Made by a program: the position numbers and the translations under genes. A DNA stretch of 61,347 nucleotides. It comes from Phycisphaerales bacterium (GTDB lineage Bacteria > Planctomycetota > Phycisphaerae > Sedimentisphaerales > Anaerohalosphaeraceae). The DNA lies in NCBI GenBank assembly GCA_011053245.1, contig DRGS01000077.1, forward strand, positions 1-61,347, written 5' to 3'. Positions within the stretch are counted from its first letter, which is position 1; the number at the start of each line of letters is the position of its first letter. The notes under the pieces are model-generated. The model had not been told where the DNA came from, made no database searches, and saw nothing but the letters and a program-made list of their open reading frames with translations. Shown here piece by piece: positions 8,873 to 18,106 of the stretch.

Positions 8873-10783
8873 ATGACAGGTCAGACAAGGTCAGAAATTC
8901 ACGAAAAAGGTCTTCAGTTAGCCGAGGCCGGCGATCACAGCCAGGCTCTGGACTGTATTCAGCAGCATCTTAAATCGGAGCCCGAAGACGGTCAGGCATG
9001 GAACGATGCCGGAGCGGTGTTGTATTGCATGGGCAATGTCGATGATGCCATAGAGCATTTCGAGAAGGCTCGTAAATACTGCGAGGCATCCGAAGCAGGT
9101 GAGATCTACTGGAACCTGACCGAAGCATACATCGACGGCGGCTATCCAATGCTTGCGGCATCTCTCTTTGATGACATGGAAAGATTCAACATACTTACCG
9201 CCGACGCGATCAACAGGATCGCGAATATTTTCCTGAAGCAGGAGTACTATGGCAATGCCGTCGAGACCTTGCTGCGGTCGTTGGAACTTTTGCCGGACCA
9301 GGAGATACTGCATCCGATGATAGAGGTGATCCGTACAAAACGGGCAAAGCTTTCTATCTTCGCTATGGATACAAGCGAACAATTAACAGAGGCCGCAGAC
9401 TTTTTTGACAAGCGTTTTATGCTCGAAAAGTATATCGGAACCGATCTTACGGAGACACGCAACCGGATGGAATGGAGCGATATCGCATGGTTCGAAGGTT
9501 GCGATCAAACCGTTGCCGATCTATCCGGTTTTCCGAAAGTCTGTGATACGATAGTTCGCCTCAATAGTAACGATATTTTGAACGGAAGCCCGGAAAGTGT
9601 AAACTGGGATAATATCGATACCGTGATCGTTGCGGGCAGTTCGTTTGCTAAAGATGCCCTTGTCGATAAGGTCAATGACATCGAAAAACGAACCCGTGTC
9701 GTTACGATCGCCAGGGGAATCGATACAGACAAGTTCAATTTAACAGAGAAAAGTCGCGGCAAACGCCTTGCATTTGCCGGTGACCTCAGCGCTAAGAGCA
9801 ATCTTATGCTAATGTTGCAGGGCATGCAGAAGCTTAACTATTTTGACAATGATTACAGACTTTATATCGCCGGCGAGTTTGAGGATGCGAGTGTTGAACA
9901 GTATGTAAAGTACGCCATTGAAACAATGGGACTTACCAGTGTCGTATTCTTCGACGGCAAACAGGACAATTTCAATAACTGGCTGAAAGACAAACACTAC
10001 ATCATTTCAACGAGTATCTGCGAAGATGCTATGCCAACGGTATTCAAGGGTATGGCGTGCGGATTGAAACCTGTTGTGCATAACTTCCCTGGCGCCGAGC
10101 AGGCTGTGGATGCGGAATTCGTATTTAATATCTCCGAAGAATTCTGTGACATTGTACTTTCCGATACTTATGACTCTGCCAGATACCGCCACCTTGTCGA
10201 GCAAAAATCTTTGAATACGGAAATGAAAACAATAAATGATATCCTGGTACGATTCGAGAAGGAGATCGTAGCAGGTAGAGTTGTAGAAGATCAGCAGGTG
10301 GAGGCTGTAGCGGATCGTATCGAATCAGGTAATGTCAGTAGTGGAGTTACCGATTATACGCAGACTTTAAGGCCTACCGCTATACCGGTAGAGCCTGTCT
10401 TCGCAAACGATAACGCCATAAGCTTTGCGCCGCCAGCAGCCGTACCTGTAGCCGATGTTTCGCCGCCAGCAGCCATACCTGTCGAATCCGCGGTTACTCA
10501 ACAACCGCAAGGGATTGTAGAGGAAGCGGCCGCCGAGGCCCTTCGTGCCTCGCGTGCACTTGAAGCATTGGCGAAACAACCAGCAACTCAAAACCAGCAG
10601 CAAAGCTGGAACCAGGGTAGTTTGAATAATGTTGACGTCGAACAAATGTCCAACATTTCCCTTGATGCATCCGCCGAGGAACAGCGAATGGCGAAGATAG
10701 CCGCCGAATTCGCAGGCATTGCAGATGCTGCCGGAAAAACTAACAAATATGTGGAGTCAACTAAGTCCCCTTTTGCCGGTTAG
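8873..10783 (+). CDS. TPR-glycosyltransferase paralogue with disordered C-terminal tail
   Basis: This 636-residue paralogue of the 7273 gene has an AGGAG ribosome site. Residues 1-130 are TPR-like and about 200-450 are GT4-like (RGKRLAFAGDLSAKSNL, a matching HNFPGAEQAVDAE region). The E-x7-E position reads EDAMPTVFK, so the second glutamate is lysine. Residues about 455-636 are a Pro/Ala/Gln-rich, probably disordered tail with a short repeat (SPPAAIPVE). The altered motif suggests changed or lost catalysis, or a partner role beside the 7273 enzyme. It is the first gene after the sigma-54 promoter. Confidence 0.8.
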   Translation: MTGQTRSEIHEKGLQLAEAGDHSQALDCIQQHLKSEPEDGQAWNDAGAVLYCMGNVDDAIEHFEKARKYCEASEAGEIYWNLTEAYIDGGYPMLAASLFDDMERFNILTADAINRIANIFLKQEYYGNAVETLLRSLELLPDQEILHPMIEVIRTKRAKLSIFAMDTSEQLTEAADFFDKRFMLEKYIGTDLTETRNRMEWSDIAWFEGCDQTVADLSGFPKVCDTIVRLNSNDILNGSPESVNWDNIDTVIVAGSSFAKDALVDKVNDIEKRTRVVTIARGIDTDKFNLTEKSRGKRLAFAGDLSAKSNLMLMLQGMQKLNYFDNDYRLYIAGEFEDASVEQYVKYAIETMGLTSVVFFDGKQDNFNNWLKDKHYIISTSICEDAMPTVFKGMACGLKPVVHNFPGAEQAVDAEFVFNISEEFCDIVLSDTYDSARYRHLVEQKSLNTEMKTINDILVRFEKEIVAGRVVEDQQVEAVADRIESGNVSSGVTDYTQTLRPTAIPVEPVFANDNAISFAPPAAVPVADVSPPAAIPVESAVTQQPQGIVEEAAAEALRASRALEALAKQPATQNQQQSWNQGSLNNVDVEQMSNISLDASAEEQRMAKIAAEFAGIADAAGKTNKYVESTKSPFAG

Positions 10784-10869
10784 AAAATGGGAGTTGCACC
10801 GGTATCGATCACAGCGATATTCGCTGGTACGTTGCCGGAGACGATGCCGCAGGGTGTATTCGCAAAGTT

Positions 10870-11733
10870 GTGGTAGAACTCGATGATAGTATCGCGGGAG
10901 CTGTCTGCGCAGAGCCTGCTATAAGCTCTTTGAAAAGTAAAGCGGGAAAGGACGTGGAGATCGTTGTTTGCGGCAGTGGCGGAGAACTGTTCCTTAACCA
11001 TCCGTCCATAACGGCAGTGATAGCTGTACCTGAAACAGACGCCGGAGAGGACCAACTCTATTTGCGACTTAAGGGCCCGGAAGCGGCCAATGCAATGTCG
11101 ATCCACCTGGTTGACTGGTATGCAAAGCAGATGGGTGTAAACGTCGAGAATAAGTGTCCGAGAATATATCTTGAAAGCGTCGATTTCGTTACTATGCAGA
11201 AGTTTCACGCCGGCAGTGACAAGAGCAGGAGGATAGCTATTGCTCCTGGCAGCGATGTTTCCATAAAGCTCTGGGGACACGACAAGTGGAAAAGACTTTG
11301 CAAAAGGATCGAAGAAACATTCGATGCGGATATAATACAGATCGGCTGTGACGGAGATGTTTTTGTCGGTTTTGGCGAGGACCTTACAGGAAAGCTTTCG
11401 CCGCGGCAAGGGGCGGCTTTGATAAAGACCTGCGATCTGCTGGTCAGTGTGGATAATGGTTTTGTGCAGATCGCCGGGGCAGTCGAGACGCCATGTGTAG
11501 CGTTATTCGGGCCGATCGAACCTGCTTCGAGAATATACGAGGAGTCCTGCAAAGCGGTCATTGCATCTGAAGATGAGTGTAACGGCTGTATGCATGTCGA
11601 AAGGAACAGCGGCTCTGACGCCGAGTGCATTGCCGGCAGTAATGAGTGCATGGCCAATATCAGCGTTAGCCAGGTCCTTGATCGTGTCGCAGAGTTTTGC
11701 GAAACCGCTGAAGAAATTATTTTACCAGAGTAA
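10870..11733 (+). CDS. Glycosyltransferase family 9-like protein (heptosyltransferase type)
   Basis: The 287-residue protein has the GT9 pattern: APGSDVSIKLWGHDKWKRL, then DLLVSVDNGFVQIAGAVETP and VALFGPIEPASR. GT9 enzymes such as WaaC and WaaF add ADP-heptose, but the donor here is unknown. In the first strand, KVVVELDDSIAGAVC, coding-like sequence runs upstream of the GTG at 10870, open to about 10765, with no ATG, GTG or TTG in frame. The true start may therefore be upstream and non-canonical, or a small frameshift may have occurred. An ATG at 10787 is in another frame. Confidence 0.75.
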   Translation: MVELDDSIAGAVCAEPAISSLKSKAGKDVEIVVCGSGGELFLNHPSITAVIAVPETDAGEDQLYLRLKGPEAANAMSIHLVDWYAKQMGVNVENKCPRIYLESVDFVTMQKFHAGSDKSRRIAIAPGSDVSIKLWGHDKWKRLCKRIEETFDADIIQIGCDGDVFVGFGEDLTGKLSPRQGAALIKTCDLLVSVDNGFVQIAGAVETPCVALFGPIEPASRIYEESCKAVIASEDECNGCMHVERNSGSDAECIAGSNECMANISVSQVLDRVAEFCETAEEIILPE

Positions 11734-11760
11734 AAACTGAAATATCTAACCGATAAAGAA

Positions 11761-13371
11761 ATGACCGATAACTATAGACAAACCGAGCAACCTCTTGTAA
11801 CTGTGCTGATGTCCACTTACAACCGGCCGCAGTATGTTCGCCATGCGGTAGACAGTGTGCTTGGCCAGACCTATCGCAACTTCGAATTTATCGCTGTCCG
11901 TGACGGAGGCGCCGATCTGAGTGCCGTACTTGGCGATATCAGAGACGAGCGTTTCATCTTGATCGACAGGAACGAAAATCGCGGCAAGCCCCATTCGCTG
12001 AATCAGGCTATTCAACAGGCACGGGGTAAGTATGTTTGTTACATTGATGACGACGACATCTTTTATCCTCACCACATTGAAACTCTTGTCAATGCACTGG
12101 AAAGTCAGGATGAGTGCCATGTCGTCTATACGGATCTTTACAAGGCCCATTGCCGCGTCGAATCGGACGGCAGGCGTGTAATTCTCAGCAAAAATGTTGA
12201 GGTCGCTCGTGACTTTGACCGTTTCAGCATGTTTCTGTTCAATCATGTGCTGCATGTAAGTTTGATGCATCGCCGTGACCTGTTCGAAAAGACCGGGCTA
12301 TACAATGAAAAACTCACCGTTATGATCGACTGGGATATGACTCGAAGGCTTGCGTTCTTCTCCGATTTTCTACATGTTACCGAAGTTACGGGGCAATATT
12401 ATGGTCCGGTCGACGATTGTGACAGGATATCCATTAAGCAGCGTAAGAGTACCGAGAAGTATATCATGAATTTGCTGACGATACGCACAACACGTCCGGA
12501 AAAGCCATGGCCCAAGTCGGGCGATGTTTCTATGATAGTTCTCGCCGACCGTCTCGATGAACAGTTGAAACAGCAGTTGCTCGATATATGGTCGCATACG
12601 TTTCATCCCTATCGAATATATCTACCACTTCCTTCTGCGGAGCTTGACAGGCTCAAAACATTAGTGCCGAATATAACAGGCGTTCCGGTAAGCAGCGCAA
12701 GCAGTTTTTCCGAAAGAGTCGATGCCGCTGTCAAATGTTGTGACGGAGATTATATTGCGGTCGTACCTGCCGATTTCAAAATCGTACCTCCTGACGGCGA
12801 AGATAATGACGACATAGCCTGGATCGAGAAGTCTGTCAATGCCCTGATCAATAGCGAGGATCCCACCGAGGCGTTCGAATTGATCGGTTCAAATGACCGA
12901 TGCTGGGCGGCGATCTTTAAGCGGCAGCAGTTCAAGCGGGCAAGAGAGTTTTTCGGACACTTACCGGTTAAGGAATCGGTGCTCGCTGCGGGTATCAAAC
13001 TGCGTGAACCTAAAGTCGAAGAATATCCTTTCCAGTTCGACAATCTTGTTACCTGTGCTGAAGAGGCCGCGAAAAAAGGCGACTTTAAATACGCCTCGCA
13101 GATATACGAATTTACCCGGGACCAGTACCAAAATGATGTCTGGATGATGACAAGATGTGCCAATGAGCTTTATTATATGGCGGACTATGAAAACGCAGCC
13201 AGATTGGCCGCTGAGATTAACGCGGTCAGGCCGAGCGTATCGACAATTGTGATCGAGGCAAGAGCCAGACGCCAAATGGAAGATTACAGTTCGGCGATAA
13301 AACTGTTTGAAAAGGCCGAAGATATTCTGGAAAGCAATAGTTGCGAGAGTTTAAAACTTAATAAGGTATGA
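11761..13371 (+). CDS. GT2 glycosyltransferase with C-terminal TPR-like region
   Basis: The 536-residue protein starts with a GT-A fold of family 2: VTVLMSTYNRPQYVRHAVDS, a D96-D99 DxD-like acidic cluster (IDDDD), and NQAIQQARGKYVCYIDDDD. Family 2 inverting enzymes use metal-bound nucleotide sugars. Residues about 260-340 look like a second, degenerate module and 400-536 are TPR-like (NAARLAAEINAVRP). The gene follows the GT9-like gene after 27 bases. The DxD, the NRP motif and the helical tail support a glycan-assembly role, but the acceptor is not visible. Confidence 0.85.
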   Translation: MTDNYRQTEQPLVTVLMSTYNRPQYVRHAVDSVLGQTYRNFEFIAVRDGGADLSAVLGDIRDERFILIDRNENRGKPHSLNQAIQQARGKYVCYIDDDDIFYPHHIETLVNALESQDECHVVYTDLYKAHCRVESDGRRVILSKNVEVARDFDRFSMFLFNHVLHVSLMHRRDLFEKTGLYNEKLTVMIDWDMTRRLAFFSDFLHVTEVTGQYYGPVDDCDRISIKQRKSTEKYIMNLLTIRTTRPEKPWPKSGDVSMIVLADRLDEQLKQQLLDIWSHTFHPYRIYLPLPSAELDRLKTLVPNITGVPVSSASSFSERVDAAVKCCDGDYIAVVPADFKIVPPDGEDNDDIAWIEKSVNALINSEDPTEAFELIGSNDRCWAAIFKRQQFKRAREFFGHLPVKESVLAAGIKLREPKVEEYPFQFDNLVTCAEEAAKKGDFKYASQIYEFTRDQYQNDVWMMTRCANELYYMADYENAARLAAEINAVRPSVSTIVIEARARRQMEDYSSAIKLFEKAEDILESNSCESLKLNKV

Positions 13372-13444
13372 CAATCGAAATACCGCTTTGTGATAAATAT
13401 TTGAGAACACGACGGTAAGGAAGCCGTCATCAGGAGAAAGTTAT

Positions 13445-14074
13445 ATGGAGACTGTAGAAAAAGAATCCAGGTTACCCGATCGCGGATGGACTCAGCATTA
13501 TGATGTTGTCAAGGAATTGGGCGACTGTCATGTGCAGGTCGGCAACTATGAAGATGCGGAGAAATGTTTTGAAAAGGCGGCAAGCCTCGACCCCGATAAA
13601 GCCGGACCCTATGTAGGCCTTGGTGTCGTAGCAATGCAAAATAATAATCTGGAAGATGCCGAGGTCGCGTTTCGTGTCGCCCGAAGACTTGAGCCGGATT
13701 GCAGCAAGGCTTATTGCGGGCTTGCGATGATCGCGCAACAGAGAAAACAATGGCAGGACGCCTTTGACCTGTATTTGAAATGCCTCGATCTGGACACCAA
13801 CAATTTGACCGCGCTTCTCGGGTTGTTTCAGGCATCGTGCGAGATGGGGTCCTTTTCAAAAGTCATCTACTACCTCGAGGTGTACCTGACGATGCATCCC
13901 GATGATACGTCGGTGATGTTTTGCCTGTCTACGCTGCAGCTTAAAGACGGCAAGCCGCAAAAAGCAAGGGCGTTGCTCTTAAGCCTCCTTGCTCTGGATG
14001 CGGATAATATTGACGCAGCCAATTTGCTCGAAGAAGTCGAGCATGATCTGGCTCAATGTAAGGCGCGTAATTAA
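13445..14074 (+). CDS. TPR protein
   Basis: The 209-residue protein is a run of tetratricopeptide repeats, for example GNYEDAEKCFEKAASLDPDK and NNLEDAEVAFRVARRLEPDC. TPR stacks bind partner peptides, and no catalytic motif is visible. It has a GGAG ribosome site, and the gap before it contains a small GACGG/CCGTC hairpin (13410-13427 region). Its place among glycosyltransferases that also carry TPRs suggests a scaffold, but this is inference. Confidence 0.85.
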   Translation: METVEKESRLPDRGWTQHYDVVKELGDCHVQVGNYEDAEKCFEKAASLDPDKAGPYVGLGVVAMQNNNLEDAEVAFRVARRLEPDCSKAYCGLAMIAQQRKQWQDAFDLYLKCLDLDTNNLTALLGLFQASCEMGSFSKVIYYLEVYLTMHPDDTSVMFCLSTLQLKDGKPQKARALLLSLLALDADNIDAANLLEEVEHDLAQCKARN

Positions 14075-14111
14075 AAGTTTAAATTATAATACAAATTATG
14101 GGAGTAAAAAA

Positions 14112-14465
14112 ATGACTGAAAGTACGATTTCCAACACGGTCGAATGCGATGTTCTCGCGGCCAACAGCTACAAGCAAATGATCGACTATCTCGAGAACAT
14201 TCTGACGAGGCAGTTAGAGAAGGTGCGCAATTATGATCTTGACGGCGCGATGTCGTTAGCCGAAGAAGCCAATTCGCTTGCCGAATCCATTGGCAAGGAC
14301 AAGGTTCTCGATCAATCCGAGTTCAAGGACGACCGCTGGCGGCTTGAGAGACTCTACAAGGATCTGTGCCTTGTCATCGCTGCCGAACGCGAAGAAGTAG
14401 GCGACAAATTAAGACAGATCCGGCAGGGCATAAAGGCCCTCGGCATCTATAGCGATAATCTATGA
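14112..14465 (+). CDS. Small coiled-coil protein, function unknown (flagellar chaperone-like?)
   Basis: A 117-residue charged helical protein with a GGGAG ribosome site. It is helix-rich (LENILTRQLEKVRNYDLDG, then LRQIRQGIKAL) and has no enzyme motif. A C-terminal RQGIKALGIYSDNL resembles, weakly, the tail of FlgN/FliT-type export chaperones. It is not recognised further. The last part of this gene reappears as degenerate non-coding copies after two sulfotransferase genes (see repeats). Confidence 0.6.
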   Translation: MTESTISNTVECDVLAANSYKQMIDYLENILTRQLEKVRNYDLDGAMSLAEEANSLAESIGKDKVLDQSEFKDDRWRLERLYKDLCLVIAAEREEVGDKLRQIRQGIKALGIYSDNL

Positions 14466-14483
14466 TCGTGTTCGCAAGCAAAA
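14436..14483 (+). repeat. Tail repeat A: end of the 14112 gene, ancestral copy
   Basis: The sequence around the stop codon of the 14112 gene (taaaggccct, cggcatctat) recurs after the sulfotransferase stops at 15622-15675 and 43434-43487, as gcgtaaaggc and gcataagagc lines with ctatag kept. Identity is about 70-75 percent by eye. Copies B and C are non-coding. This shows that the duplicated unit was the end of this gene plus the sulfotransferase, not the transferase alone. Confidence 0.6.
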
Positions 14484-14527
14484 TGTGCGACTATAGGCTC
14501 AAAAGATAGCAAAAGGAAACAACAGAA

Positions 14528-15622
14528 ATGGCAAATGTGTCGACAGATCAGAGACGAGAGGGCATTGTCTCTTCGCATTCAATGATTTTGTTCCGGCAGG
14601 GCATTGAATATCTGGAGTCGAGTAAGTTCTCAGAGGCACTTGCATGCTTTGAGCAAGTTTATAAAACCGACGGACAGATACCCAATTTACACTATGCTTG
14701 TGCGGTAGCATTTATGAAGTTAGGCAGAAAAGAGGAAGCCGTATTGGCATGTCAGTCTGAGATAACAAAAACACCCGATCACCGCGATGCCAGTGCGCTT
14801 TTGAATGTAATAATATCTCAGGAAGAGCTGTGCTGGCCGGAAAATACTTACCTTGTAAACCATGACCATCATTTCGTATACTGCCCGGTTCCCAAGGTGA
14901 TCTGTTCAAATATGCGAAAAGCTATACTAAAGGTCGCCGGCTTGCATGAACAACACGGTCACGATAGGAGCATACACACTTGCAAAGTACACGGGGATAT
15001 TTATAAGTGCGCAAAAAAGGAACTTGGATTCAATACAAATGTGGGTACGGCACAACAAATTTTGAATGATAATAGGTATTTTAAATTTATCATTGTGAGA
15101 AATCCGTGGTCAAGGTTGTTGTCCGCATATCTTGATAAGTTCGTAATTTCTCCGCACACCGGGGACAAAGCGATGGTAAAACTTATCGGACAGATCAGGG
15201 CCGAATACTATCTGTCGCCTGACATGGACAAGACCGTCACATTCAGACAGTTTGTCGAATATGAAGCCCGTAAGAGCGATATGGAAATAAATGAGCATTG
15301 GAGGCCCCAGAGTTGTTTTTGTGGTGGCCATAAGTTTGATTTTATCGCAAAGTTCGAGAATATCCAGGACGACATCAATTACATAAATAACAAGCTCGGT
15401 CTTAATTTTGATATTAACTTTAATAAAAATACAGTCGGTTACAGGAAAGACGCGGCCCATCAGGATAAATACTTTTCAGACTGTTATGCAGATGAATTGA
15501 TGGCGATCAGAGAGAACTGCGGCGGTTTCCCGAATTATAAACAGTTCTATCCACCTGAACTAAAGGAACTCGTTGACAGAAGATATGCCTGTGACATCGA
15601 GGCTTTCGGGTATGAATTTTAG
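14528..15622 (+). CDS. TPR-sulfotransferase (family 2 type), copy 1
   Basis: The 364-residue protein has TPR-like repeats (about 20-95) followed by a sulfotransferase-2 domain. The 5'-phosphosulfate loop is CPVPKVICSN (P122, K123, S127) and the 3'-phosphate loop is RNPWSRLLSAY (R191, S195). These bind PAPS in carbohydrate sulfotransferases such as chondroitin and heparan enzymes. The reaction would transfer sulfate from PAPS to a sugar hydroxyl, probably on the flagellar glycan. Close paralogues lie at 41206 and 42334. The AAGGA ribosome site lies ten bases upstream of the ATG. Confidence 0.88.
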   Translation: MANVSTDQRREGIVSSHSMILFRQGIEYLESSKFSEALACFEQVYKTDGQIPNLHYACAVAFMKLGRKEEAVLACQSEITKTPDHRDASALLNVIISQEELCWPENTYLVNHDHHFVYCPVPKVICSNMRKAILKVAGLHEQHGHDRSIHTCKVHGDIYKCAKKELGFNTNVGTAQQILNDNRYFKFIIVRNPWSRLLSAYLDKFVISPHTGDKAMVKLIGQIRAEYYLSPDMDKTVTFRQFVEYEARKSDMEINEHWRPQSCFCGGHKFDFIAKFENIQDDINYINNKLGLNFDINFNKNTVGYRKDAAHQDKYFSDCYADELMAIRENCGGFPNYKQFYPPELKELVDRRYACDIEAFGYEF

Positions 15623-15675
15623 CGTAAAGGCACTCGATACCTATAGCAACAATCCGTGAGAACCTTGTGCAATGG
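15622..15675 (+). repeat. Tail repeat B after sulfotransferase copy 1
   Basis: Non-coding copy of the 14436-14483 sequence just after the stop of sulfotransferase 1 (see tail repeat A). It marks the edge of a former tandem unit: the next sulfotransferase would have started about 90 bases downstream, but the minus-strand operon begins here instead. Confidence 0.55.
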
Positions 15676-15786
15676 CTGTGATTTATAGGGGGTAGGAGTG
15701 AAAGGGTAATAGAGAATTTTGAACCGAGGCGTAAATGGAATACTATCCGGAAGTTGGCTTTTAACGGATAGCAAAAACATTTGTGT

Positions 15787-18078
15787 TTAAGGACTTTGAC
15801 AGACAGGGCTTGCCTGGTCGGCTTGCACAAATACTTCCTCTCCGTCATCTATCGAAGAGATGATTGTCGATGCTATCTCAGGTCTCATGAACCATTCCGG
15901 AGGCATCATCTTTTTTATCAGAAACGCTCTAGCCTCTGTGCCGCTGATATGACGTTTGTCTGTTTCGTCGTGGCCTGGAAAGTCATTTTCGTGAAGATAT
16001 TGTTTATAACTGTTGGAATAAAACACCTTTCCGTATTTTACTATCTTTATGCCAAGATCGGGAAACTCATCAAATATCTCATGCGAGGCGTATGGTTGAT
16101 AGAACTGTTTTACTCCGGTGTGATCCCTTCCAATAATGAAATGGCTGCATCCGAAATTTTTGCGGCATATCGCTGTAAACAGGGCTTCTCTGGGACCTGC
16201 ATAGCGGGAATAGGTTGCCAATGTCGCGAATACCACTTTGCCTTTCGGGTAGAAATGCTTCATCATCATTTGGTAGCTGTTTATGATATATCTGGCATGA
16301 AAGTCCCACTTTTTTTTCTGTCCTATAACCGGGTGTACGAATAGACCGTCGCAACATTCTTCTTCGAGGGTTTTCATCTGGATGAATTCGTGGCTTCTAT
16401 GAATTACATTTCTCGTATGAAAACCAACTACTCTTGACCAGCCTCTTTCCTCGAAAAGCTTTCTTGTCTGCCTTGGCGTCAACTCGTACTGTTTTGTTTC
16501 CGAATGCCTGCGTTGTATAAGAGAAATTTTCCCTGCCAGCAGAACAGGTTTCATTGCTTTTGTCTTTCGGACCCCTGGATGTTCATCGCTGTCAGTACCG
16601 TATATTTTTTTGACCTCTTTTGCACTATCGAAACGATATTTTTCGGAGATATTCATAGTCGCAAAAATTTGCCCGTCGCTGTCGGTCAACGCTATTTCCT
16701 GGCCGATGGCAATGTTATTAGCTTGTTCAACTAAAATGTCAAGGACAACAGGCAGGGGCCAGATGACCCCGTTCGGCAATCTCATCGTATCAATGACCGA
16801 TCTCAGTTGTTCTTCTCCCATGAAACCTTCCAGCGGGCTGAAAGTTCCAACGGCGATCTGTTCAACATCCATTTGCCTGGCTTGGTCCAGCTCGATCTTA
16901 AAAAGAGAATCAAGATAAGACTGCGATGGCCTTTCTTTTATCGCACGGTTAATGAGTTTTCCCCCATGCGGCAGTACCAATGAGGAACCGGCTTGATGAT
17001 CGGTAAGATAATCGGAATCAATAAGATTCTTGACAATAATATTTTCATCGCATGTCTTATTATCAAATTCTGCATAGCTTGCGGCATGCTGAGACAGCCT
17101 GTTTATCATGTTAATGCATTCCATCGGATAGCGACCGATAGCGGTTTCCGCTGCGAGGGTCAACCCGTACGCGCCATCCATGATGGTTGCCATCGTATCG
17201 TGTACTTCGGCCCGTGTCGGGTTTTTGCTTTCGATCATTGTTTCCAACAAATTGGTTGCCACAAAGACCCCCGTTGCCTTCTTGTTGGCTTTGTGCAGGA
17301 TGATCTTCTGGAGAAAGGGTATTTTTACAATCGGAACCTCTTTGCTTAGATCACCACGGTCGATCAGGAGATAATCGGACTCATCAATAATGTCATCAAG
17401 GTTTTCAAGGGCATCTCTGCATTCTACTTTTGAGATGATCTTCATAGAGCCATGTGTCAATTCTCTTACATGTCTAACACAATCGCCCGATCTCACAAAA
17501 GAGACGGCAATATGCCCGATATTCTTTTCCAGACCGAGAGCGATCGCCTGGAGGTCCTTGTCAGTCAGGATCGGCAAGCTGATCTTCTTCGGTAAAGCAG
17601 GGTATACTGTAACGGCTTTGTTGCTGCCAAGTTTGCCTCCTGTTATTGCTTCGGAAATAATATACCCTCCGGATGACAGAGTCGATGTGTCGGTGATCCG
17701 CAGGATAACGGTATCGAAATCGATATGGACAAGGTCACCTTCTTCGAGTTGGTCGAGGGCACATGATGGTTTCAGGTGGATATCCGTGTCGCCTTCGGTT
17801 ACCTGATCTACGCAAATCTTTACCTCATCGTTTTCCCGAAGGAGCAATACGTCCTCTTTCATCTTACCGGTGCGTACCTGCGAGCCTTCCGTGTCGATGA
17901 TAAATGGTATGCCGACTTTTATTGACAAATCGATGAAATATCGAAGATCCTCTATTGAAGAGTGAGACATATTGACACGCACAAAGTCCACGCCCTTGTC
18001 CTTTATCTTCCTCAGGTCAGCTTCTGTGCGTGTCGCCGGTCCAAGTGTGACGATCAATTTTGTCTTGTTGGAAACCAT
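15787..18078 (-). CDS. Pyruvate kinase-like / ATP sulfurylase (Sat) fusion protein
   Basis: The 763-residue protein has two enzyme domains. Residues 1-335 are pyruvate kinase-like: TLGPATRTEA, R34-VN36-MSH39, DTEGSQVRTG, ISK217VE219, R241GD243, T275, PTRAE and AET, so most active-site residues are kept, while the usual C-terminal PK domain is missing. Residues 365-763 are ATP sulfurylase: LPHGGKLINR, RN557, H560RSH563, G650RDH653 and ISGTEAR, with the usual Q and P of QxRNP replaced (FHTRNVIH). The Sat reaction makes APS from ATP and sulfate. PK would regenerate ATP from PEP. AGGAT precedes the ATG. Cellular role in glycan sulfation is inferred. Confidence 0.88.
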   Translation of the reverse strand: MVSNKTKLIVTLGPATRTEADLRKIKDKGVDFVRVNMSHSSIEDLRYFIDLSIKVGIPFIIDTEGSQVRTGKMKEDVLLLRENDEVKICVDQVTEGDTDIHLKPSCALDQLEEGDLVHIDFDTVILRITDTSTLSSGGYIISEAITGGKLGSNKAVTVYPALPKKISLPILTDKDLQAIALGLEKNIGHIAVSFVRSGDCVRHVRELTHGSMKIISKVECRDALENLDDIIDESDYLLIDRGDLSKEVPIVKIPFLQKIILHKANKKATGVFVATNLLETMIESKNPTRAEVHDTMATIMDGAYGLTLAAETAIGRYPMECINMINRLSQHAASYAEFDNKTCDENIIVKNLIDSDYLTDHQAGSSLVLPHGGKLINRAIKERPSQSYLDSLFKIELDQARQMDVEQIAVGTFSPLEGFMGEEQLRSVIDTMRLPNGVIWPLPVVLDILVEQANNIAIGQEIALTDSDGQIFATMNISEKYRFDSAKEVKKIYGTDSDEHPGVRKTKAMKPVLLAGKISLIQRRHSETKQYELTPRQTRKLFEERGWSRVVGFHTRNVIHRSHEFIQMKTLEEECCDGLFVHPVIGQKKKWDFHARYIINSYQMMMKHFYPKGKVVFATLATYSRYAGPREALFTAICRKNFGCSHFIIGRDHTGVKQFYQPYASHEIFDEFPDLGIKIVKYGKVFYSNSYKQYLHENDFPGHDETDKRHISGTEARAFLIKKMMPPEWFMRPEIASTIISSIDDGEEVFVQADQASPVCQSP

Positions 18079-18106
18079 GGGTCTATATCCTGTTTAAATC
18101 ATTTTA

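Noticed and set aside
15743..15771. Hairpin CTATCCG / CGGATAG between convergent genes
   Set aside because: A 15-base loop and no T-run on either strand, so it is not a convincing terminator.
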